Shown: positions 24,952 through 30,432 of the stretch, in pieces
Layout of the letters: each line of letters begins with the position of its first letter
Numbering within the stretch: position 1 is the stretch's first letter
From: Planctomycetota bacterium
GTDB lineage: Bacteria; Planctomycetota; Planctomycetia; Pirellulales; Pirellulaceae
Direction of reading: 5' to 3'
Assembly: GCA_026692885.1 (NCBI GenBank)
Contig: JAPLNJ010001182.1
Coordinates: forward strand, 1 to 30,432
Length of the DNA stretch: 30,432 nt
Notes under the pieces: generated by a model
The model's database searches: none
Told to the model about the DNA's origin: nothing
The model's input: the letters and a program-made list of their open reading frames with translations, nothing else
Program-made: the position numbers and the translations under genes

Positions 24952-27951
24952 ATGACAGACACAGTAAGAAGTTGGCGTAACTGGTTGGTCGGCGCGGAAC
25001 GGCTGTTGAAGGAAGAGGACCGGCTGTCCGAGGAACGGGTCGCGGAGCTATTCCCCGATCAGTTGCTCGATCGGCCTTGGGAGCCGACCGCAGAGGACCG
25101 GAAGGCGGCTTGGGAACTGTACACCGAATTGCGGACCCGCATCGCGACGGAGCGATTGCACTACCGCTCGGGCAACGAAAAACGGGCGCTGGAAAGTCTC
25201 GCCGAGTTGTTCGGCTCGACGCGTAAGGTGATTCGTGATCACGGTCCGGAATGCCGCTCGTTTGCCGTTCTGGCCACCACGCTGCTGAACGGCGTCGTGC
25301 GCCGCTTCACAGCCAAGTGGCACAAACGCCAAGTGGATGGGCACCTGGCCAACGAAGATGTCTGCCACGAGTTCCGTGCCGAGCTGTTGGAATTGCAGGA
25401 CCAACTGCGGCCGTTTCTGTACCTGCTGGGCGCGCTGGCCGAAGGCGACGATCAGTTCGTGCCCGACAATAGGCCCGATCAGGGTAAACCTCCGAGCCCG
25501 CCGGACGAACATGCGGGCGAGTCTGAGGAGCCGACCGATTGGTGGCCCGCGTCCGCAGCAAAACGCCGCAAGAAATTGCTGGGACCGGACGGAATCGACC
25601 AGCCGATCCCGTTCGACATCGATCTGCCGGGTACGTTGCACGGGGAGCCTGTCAAGCTCCTGAACAGCAAAGCCAAGCCTTCCGCGGCCGAACGTGAGTC
25701 GCTCCGCCGACACGAAATGACCGAGGCCATTCGCCAGCACGAACGGCAGGCCATCGCGCAGCGACGCCGCGCGGCCGACCTGGAGCCGGGCGCAACCAGC
25801 CCGATCGGCCTGGCGATTTCGGGAGGCGGGATCCGGTCGGCCACGTTCGCCCTGGGCGTGGTTCAGCGGCTGGCTCAGACCGGGATGTTACACGAAGCGG
25901 ACTATCTGTCGACGGTCTCCGGCGGCGGCTATACGGGATCGTTCCTCAGTTCGTACCTGAACAGCGAACCCCGCGATTCGCTCAGTGCCCCGCGGCCGGA
26001 GATCAGCCTGCAGCCGCCGACTGCGACGGATTACCCGCTGCCGTTCCTGGGCCCGAACGACAGCGAGTCGGCGGCCTTGCGCTGGATACGGAATCACAGC
26101 AAGTACCTGATCTACGGTGGCTTCATCCGCAAGCTGCAGATCGTCGGCATGGTGACTTACGGCGTGGCGGTCAATCTGTTCCTGACCCTGCCGGTGATCG
26201 CGATCTTGGCTCTGCTGACGCAATGGACGCTGGGGAAAGAACTGACGCTAACCGCGTTGTACGACGCTTGGCCGTCCTACCCGATGTCGACGGATTGCTG
26301 GGCCGGGGCGGCCTTTGTCTGGGGCTTGGTGATTATGGGACTGCTCGCCGCGGGGCTAGGACCGATACAGATGTGGTTCCACCGCAGCAGCCAGTTTCGT
26401 TGGCTGCTGGACGCCTACGAGAAGCTCTGCTGTTGGGCCTTGCTTCCGCTGGCCATAATCCTGGTGATCAACGCGCTGTCGGCGGCGACGTACGGGTTTC
26501 ATCGGCTGCTGGGCGGATTGCCGAACTCGCTGCCGGACTTCGGCTTCGAGCTCAGCCCCAAAACTATGGTGACCGTAATCTCGACCGCCGTGCCGCTGTT
26601 GACGGCCGCCCTCACGCACTGGGCCCGGAACCGCAAGTGGCTGGGTCCGATCATGAAGGCGTTGTTCGGCTTGTCGGGCCCGCTGTTCTTCGTCGCGATG
26701 TACTTCCTGCTGATCGATTGGCTGATTGTCGATAAGCCCCGAGAGCTTGCTTGGTGGGGGTTGCTGAAAGAGTGCTGGGTCGGGCTGTTCGCGGTCGTAC
26801 CGCTGGTTTACGGTCTGTTCCTCTTGAACGTGAACTTTAGCTCCCTGCACTGCTTCTATCGCAACCGGTTGAGCGAGGCGTATCTGGTCCGCGAGAAACC
26901 GCGCAGCAAGTCCGGCGAAAGCAGCGGAGCGGCGGTGACGGACTGCGTCGAGCAGGTGGACGTGCAGCAACTGTCCGAACTGCGGAAGAACAACCCGGCT
27001 GCTCCCTACCACCTGATCAACACGGCTCTGAACGTGCCATCCTCAAAGGAACCCGATTTGCGTGGCCGCGACTGTGACTTCTTCCTGTTCAGCCAGGGCT
27101 ACTGCGGCAGCACACTGACGGGCTACCTGAAGACAGCTGACCTGGAGAAGTTGGATTGGCACCTGAATCTGGGCACGGCGCTGGCGATCTCGGGCGCCGC
27201 GGTCAATCCGTACATGGGGGTGGGGACCGAACGATCGCTGAAGTTCCTGCTGACGCTGCTCAATGCCCGGATGGGATACTGGTTGCCGAACCCGGGCTGC
27301 CGGTCGGGGCTGGCCCGCGCCGGACGCTGGGCGACAACCGCCAATGCCTGGTATCTGTTCCGCGAGCTGTTTGGCTGGCTGCACGAGAAGAGTACGCGGA
27401 TCAACCTGTCGGACGGCGGGCACATCGAGAACCTGGGGCTGTACGAACTGCTGCGGCGGCGGTGCAAGTTCATCATCGCCATCGACGGCGAACACGATGG
27501 GGACGTCAGTTTCCCCTCGCTGATGCGGCTGATTCGCTACGCCGCCATCGACTTGAACGCCGACATTCGGTTCCCGCAGTTGGACGACTTGAAGCCGCGG
27601 GCCGACGGCTGGAGTTCATCGCACTTTACGATCGGCGTGGTGCGTTACCAGCCGCGCCCTGGCGAGGAGAAAACCTCGCCTGATTTGGGAGTGATCGTCT
27701 ACTTCAAGAACGCCGTGACCGGCAACGAACCGGCGGCCGTGTTGGATTATCGCCATCGTCATTCGACGTTTCCGCATGAGACCACCGCCGACCAGTTCTT
27801 CGAGGAAGACCAGTTTGAAGCATATCGCGCCTTGGGCTACCACTCCGCCGACGAATCGCTGCGAGAGGAGATCCTACAAGGTGCGGCCCCCCTTCGGCTT
27901 GATATGCGGACCTGGATTAAGAAGCTCGTGGAAAGCCTGCTGCCGGATTAG
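24952..27951 (+). CDS. Patatin-like phospholipase with internal membrane domain
   Basis: The 999-aa product has a helical, charged N-terminal region (1-280) of unknown role. The patatin core begins with oxyanion motif 'SGGGIRSATFALG' (from 290) and the nucleophile motif 'STVSGGGYTGSF', where Ser323 takes the place of the serine in GxSxG but the first Gly is Thr. About six hydrophobic segments follow between about 387 and 633 (for example 'AVNLFLTLPVIAILALLTQW', 'LLPLAIILVINALSA', 'GPLFFVAMYFLLIDWLIV'). The catalytic Asp is in 'LSDGGHIENLG' (Asp821). Patatin enzymes hydrolyse acyl esters of membrane lipids; in several anti-phage systems they act as membrane-destroying effectors. A role here is inference from the nearby TIR and STAND genes. 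ATG 24952 is chosen for its Shine-Dalgarno; the frame is open to 24919. Confidence 0.9.
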   Translation: MTDTVRSWRNWLVGAERLLKEEDRLSEERVAELFPDQLLDRPWEPTAEDRKAAWELYTELRTRIATERLHYRSGNEKRALESLAELFGSTRKVIRDHGPECRSFAVLATTLLNGVVRRFTAKWHKRQVDGHLANEDVCHEFRAELLELQDQLRPFLYLLGALAEGDDQFVPDNRPDQGKPPSPPDEHAGESEEPTDWWPASAAKRRKKLLGPDGIDQPIPFDIDLPGTLHGEPVKLLNSKAKPSAAERESLRRHEMTEAIRQHERQAIAQRRRAADLEPGATSPIGLAISGGGIRSATFALGVVQRLAQTGMLHEADYLSTVSGGGYTGSFLSSYLNSEPRDSLSAPRPEISLQPPTATDYPLPFLGPNDSESAALRWIRNHSKYLIYGGFIRKLQIVGMVTYGVAVNLFLTLPVIAILALLTQWTLGKELTLTALYDAWPSYPMSTDCWAGAAFVWGLVIMGLLAAGLGPIQMWFHRSSQFRWLLDAYEKLCCWALLPLAIILVINALSAATYGFHRLLGGLPNSLPDFGFELSPKTMVTVISTAVPLLTAALTHWARNRKWLGPIMKALFGLSGPLFFVAMYFLLIDWLIVDKPRELAWWGLLKECWVGLFAVVPLVYGLFLLNVNFSSLHCFYRNRLSEAYLVREKPRSKSGESSGAAVTDCVEQVDVQQLSELRKNNPAAPYHLINTALNVPSSKEPDLRGRDCDFFLFSQGYCGSTLTGYLKTADLEKLDWHLNLGTALAISGAAVNPYMGVGTERSLKFLLTLLNARMGYWLPNPGCRSGLARAGRWATTANAWYLFRELFGWLHEKSTRINLSDGGHIENLGLYELLRRRCKFIIAIDGEHDGDVSFPSLMRLIRYAAIDLNADIRFPQLDDLKPRADGWSSSHFTIGVVRYQPRPGEEKTSPDLGVIVYFKNAVTGNEPAAVLDYRHRHSTFPHETTADQFFEEDQFEAYRALGYHSADESLREEILQGAAPLRLDMRTWIKKLVESLLPD

Positions 27952-28029
27952 ACCGGCTTGGCCTTGATCAGGCCTTGATCGTAAGGTTGCGCACTGCTGT
28001 TGGTGCTGGCAACAGGCCGGGTGGCTGGT

Positions 28030-28087
28030 GGCTGAGCCTAAGCGAAGCCCCAGTCCACTGTTGCTGGGGCTTCGCCTAGGCTCAGCC
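28030..28087. repeat. 24-bp hairpin downstream of the patatin gene
   Basis: Arms 28030-28053 and 28064-28087 pair over 24 bp with one mismatch and a 10-nt loop. It starts 78 bp after the patatin stop. There is no T-tract, so it is probably a repeat that could still work as a transcript end, not a canonical terminator. Confidence 0.75.
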
Positions 28088-28131
28088 AGTCTGAGGCGAT
28101 ACCGCGCCACGAAGTTGTTCTTGGACAGGTG

Positions 28132-28266
28132 CTAGTGCGTCTTCAAGGCTAAGAGTTGGGGCGCGATGCGTGAGCGGCAAGGCGCTAGCCGCCGGTTCCG
28201 AACGCCACCGGCGGCTAGCGCCTTGCCGCTCACAAACTGCCGATCTTGGCCTTGAAGATGCACTAG
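28132..28266. repeat. Nested palindromic MITE-like element
   Basis: Outer arms 28132-28150 and 28248-28266 match over 19 bp with two mismatches. Inner arms 28170-28196 and 28207-28233 are a perfect 27-bp inverted repeat with a 10-nt loop. The right end lies just past the DUF1559 stop codon. Not coding. Confidence 0.8.
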
Positions 28267-28273
28267 CCGCCTG

Positions 28274-29176
28274 CTAGTCGTGCATCGTAAACGCTGCTCC
28301 ATCCCTACCGGCGCACATCCACAGCCAGGCATTCGAGTCCACGCTGAAGCTAATGGAGTGCACGGAACCGTCGCAGAAGACGGCTAGCAGAGTGGAATGG
28401 GGCGAGCCGAAGACCATCCAGCACCCACTGACGCGACCGTCGGGGATCGGCGTTTCGATCGGGTTCGAGGCCGCGGTGCCTCGCACAAACGCGATCGTGT
28501 CATTGTCCCAGCCGTCCACCCAACCCTGATCGTCGTTGCAGGCCGGCCCGGGGGAGAGCTGGTTCAAGTACTTCTCACCAATGAGCAAAGTGTTGGAAAC
28601 ACCGTCCGTAATCTGGGCCAAACGGACCTGGCGTCCAGATGGCGAAAGCGGCCCATCCAGACTGTTCCCGCTATTGTCGAAGTTACCCCAGCCACCCCAG
28701 GTACCGCCGTTGCCCACGTAGTCCGCCATCATCCGCGTCTCATTGAAGCCGGCCTGTGTGTAAGGAAAGGCTGTCGGCATCCGCAGCGTCGGACAGCTAT
28801 AGCTGCTGATGGCCGTGCCGGGAACCTCCGAATCATTCGGATTTTCCCAAACCACGCGTTGTTCCATGTAGGGCAGGATCTGATAGGCCCACCCCCAGGC
28901 CTGGCTGTCAGCGCCGGCCGGAATGCCGGGCGTGAGCCAGGTTCGCGGCGACGACCAAGCGAGCCCTCCGGAAGGAAATGTCCTGAAGACGTCGTGATGA
29001 TTCTGACAGGCGAGTCCGATCTGTTTGAGGTTATTGCTGCATTTCGTGCGGCGTGAAGCCTCGCGGGCCGCTTGGATAGCCGGCAGCAGCAGGGCGACGA
29101 GGATCCCGATGACCGCGATCACCACCAGTAACTCGACCAAGGTAAACCCCTGTCGGCGACCCAAGAGCTTGGCCAC
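28274..29176 (-). CDS. DUF1559 prepilin-like protein
   Basis: The 300-aa product has the type IV prepilin N-terminus: 'RRQGFTLVELLVVIAVIGIL', with cleavage expected after the Gly and Glu at position 5 of the mature chain, followed by 'LLPAIQAAREASRR'. The DUF1559 domain follows ('CSNNLKQIGLACQNHHD', 'GVSNTLLIGEKYL'), ending with the 'FCDGSVHSISFSVD' signature. Such proteins are present in dozens of copies in planctomycetes and are thought to be pseudopilin-like surface or secretion proteins; the function is unproven. The start is GTG 29176, with AAAGG 9 nt upstream. It lies 51 bp downstream of the lipoprotein gene on the same strand, so the two are probably one operon. Confidence 0.92.
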   Translation of the reverse strand: MAKLLGRRQGFTLVELLVVIAVIGILVALLLPAIQAAREASRRTKCSNNLKQIGLACQNHHDVFRTFPSGGLAWSSPRTWLTPGIPAGADSQAWGWAYQILPYMEQRVVWENPNDSEVPGTAISSYSCPTLRMPTAFPYTQAGFNETRMMADYVGNGGTWGGWGNFDNSGNSLDGPLSPSGRQVRLAQITDGVSNTLLIGEKYLNQLSPGPACNDDQGWVDGWDNDTIAFVRGTAASNPIETPIPDGRVSGCWMVFGSPHSTLLAVFCDGSVHSISFSVDSNAWLWMCAGRDGAAFTMHD

Positions 29177-29227
29177 GGCTGAAACCTTTCGCGAAGAGAA
29201 TAGATAGGAAAAGATTCTCGCCCGAAT

Positions 29228-29824
29228 TCACAGCTGGGGTTGATACCCAGGGGGAAACGGAGCCTTCTGGAATTCGGCATCCGTCATGACAGAGACGAAG
29301 TTCGGCAATTGCATGGCGTGGCGTTTGCCGCCCTTGCCATGTTTTTCATACGCAAAGACCACGTATGGCTTGGGAATCTTCTTGGCCAACTCGCCGAAAT
29401 CCACGTCCCAGATGATCACGTATTGCTCGCCGTCGTTGGGGGAACGCAGGAGATCTTTGGCCTGCCCCGGCCGCTGAGGATCCTGAAGATAAGGCAGCAA
29501 CTCATCGACATTCCGCGGCGGCCGGCCCAGCTTCAGTGTGGCTTGGTTATAACCCACGCCAATCCGCTGCATGTTCTGCCGCACGTCGTCGATCTTGCCG
29601 ACTCCCGGTTTTGATCGGCCGCACCCTGCAGCCACCAGACAGATCCACAAGCACGCCAAGCCGCCGACACCGACCATCGACAGACGCCCAGCCACAACGC
29701 CAGCCAGAAGCCTCTGACCAGATCGCGAAAGAAGCAGGGCTGGTCCAACTCTACGGCCGACGCGCCGGTCGCCGATGGATGCGACCCGTGGGGAACTGAG
29801 CGATGACATCAGATTACCTGGCAT
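29228..29824 (-). CDS. Putative lipoprotein, unknown function
   Basis: The product is 198 aa from ATG 29824, which has GGAGGAG 4-5 nt upstream. Residues 51-66 are hydrophobic ('VGVGGLACLWICLVAAG') and end in a lipobox-like 'VAAGC', so the mature protein would start at the Cys of 'CGRSKPG'. The 49 residues before are unusually long and basic for a signal peptide; ATG 29677 would give a normal one but lacks a clear Shine-Dalgarno. The mature part ('IDDVRQNMQRIGVGYNQATL', 'NVDELLPYLQDP', 'YVIIWDVDFGEL') resembles small planctomycete lipoproteins encoded beside DUF1559 genes. No enzyme motif is seen. Confidence 0.7.
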   Translation of the reverse strand: MPGNLMSSLSSPRVASIGDRRVGRRVGPALLLSRSGQRLLAGVVAGRLSMVGVGGLACLWICLVAAGCGRSKPGVGKIDDVRQNMQRIGVGYNQATLKLGRPPRNVDELLPYLQDPQRPGQAKDLLRSPNDGEQYVIIWDVDFGELAKKIPKPYVVFAYEKHGKGGKRHAMQLPNFVSVMTDAEFQKAPFPPGYQPQL

Positions 29825-30083
29825 CTCACTCCTCCGGCCCGCGACCGTCAGAAGACACGTCCATGTACGACTCGCGGAGCAGCAGGTGACGTGATGGGAT
29901 AGGACGAGACGGGAATTGCATTCTTCGCGGGCGATATTCTACTCTCCTGAAGACAGTGAAGTCTATAACACCCACGAGAAAATATTCGGGACCAACCGAG
30001 GAATCAGGAAGTGTCCTGATTTCATTGTGGCACGGCTCTCCGAACCGTGATTTCACGACACGGGGAGGCTGTTATTAAATCGT

Positions 30084-30168
30084 AGGGTGGGCCAAGTACT
30101 CGCGGCCCACCAGCGAAAGCAAAGCCATCTTCTTAGAATTGGTGGGCCGCGAGTAATTGGCCCACCCT
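30084..30168. repeat. 29-bp inverted repeat of the GGTGGGCC type
   Basis: Arms 30084-30112 and 30140-30168 pair over 29 bp with one mismatch around a 27-nt centre. The stretch 29825-30432 holds this element, the repeat after it, and no credible gene. Confidence 0.8.
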
Positions 30169-30300
30169 GCCGCGAATTGCGTTCGCACAGTTTTTCACAG
30201 CCTCGGAGTGGGTTGCTCAACATTGTATCCCAGAGAGTCTTGCAATGGTGAGCTCTGGTCCGGCTCTTGTTCCAGCTTGGCATGTCGGGTCCCCATCCGG

Positions 30301-30376
30301 GCTTGCCCCGAAAGGCACGAGGTTAAGCGTCACCGCCCATCCCCACTGGGCTTGCCCCAGTGGACAAGAGGTTTGA
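30301..30376 (+). repeat. Dispersed repeat with a CCACTGGG hairpin (second copy)
   Basis: Same theme and order as 17735-17825: GCTTGCC..., ACGAGGTTAAGCGT, the hairpin CCACTGGGC/GCCCCAGTGG, then AAGAGGTTTG. Confidence 0.65.
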
Positions 30377-30432
30377 AAACCAAGGCCGCGTACCGCAACC
30401 ACATCCCGTCCCCTTCGCCGCATTCACCGCCG

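Noticed and set aside
29826..30423. Three short minus-strand open frames in the last 600 bp
   Set aside because: They overlap palindromic repeats, lack family resemblance and show no convincing start signals.

Overview
The window looks like planctomycete chromosome, probably Pirellulales-like. It is GC-rich, and several of its families are typical or expanded there: a formylglycine-type sulfatase, a DUF1559 prepilin-like protein, a leucine-rich-repeat protein with the 'LRPRTLMV' N-terminal anchor, an Ala/Pro-rich TPR protein, and a STAND NTPase with WD40 repeats. Many dispersed palindromic repeats lie between the genes. This placement rests on gene content only; there is no rRNA or other marker, and I see no tRNA.

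Layout. 1-1545: tail of a beta-propeller-like protein, an LRR protein, and a transposase 3' remnant. 1550-6160: minus-strand genes for a sulfatase, a SNF2 helicase and a conserved hypothetical protein; an inverted-repeat element separates the first two. 6292-10502: housekeeping-like genes: a small hypothetical, a winged-helix/AAA ATPase, dCTP deaminase (minus strand), and a translationally coupled DUF309/LON-domain pair. 10826-13361: a secreted or periplasmic TPR/repeat protein converging on a DUF4058 protein. 13999-16658: a two-gene operon of a class III aminotransferase and a Gfo/Idh/MocA oxidoreductase.

16641-18830 is a decayed accessory region. It holds a short ORF that reads as an in-frame fusion of the start of a type I restriction subunit (HsdR) to the end of a YgjP/DUF45 metallopeptidase. 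Beside it are a truncated DarG-like macro domain, a transposase-like remnant and several palindromic elements. Together these look like the ruins of a defence island.

19049-27951 is the most interesting part. A TIR-domain protein overlaps by ATGA the start of an nSTAND1-type NTPase with a transmembrane segment and ten WD40 repeats, so the pair is probably translationally coupled. An 8-bp tandem duplication between WD40 repeats 8 and 9 puts the NTPase out of frame. About 1 kb downstream is a 999-aa patatin-like phospholipase with about six membrane segments between its catalytic motifs. TIR sensor/effector, STAND switch and membrane-linked lipase together suggest an anti-phage or cell-suicide module. 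This is inference from families and proximity only. Between the NTPase and the patatin gene are a broken IS200-like (REP-associated) transposase, a 270-bp palindromic element, and a second degenerate copy of the NTPase gene's 3' end.

28000-30432: two further palindromic elements, a DUF1559 prepilin-like gene with an upstream lipoprotein gene (both minus strand), and a non-coding tail with more repeats.
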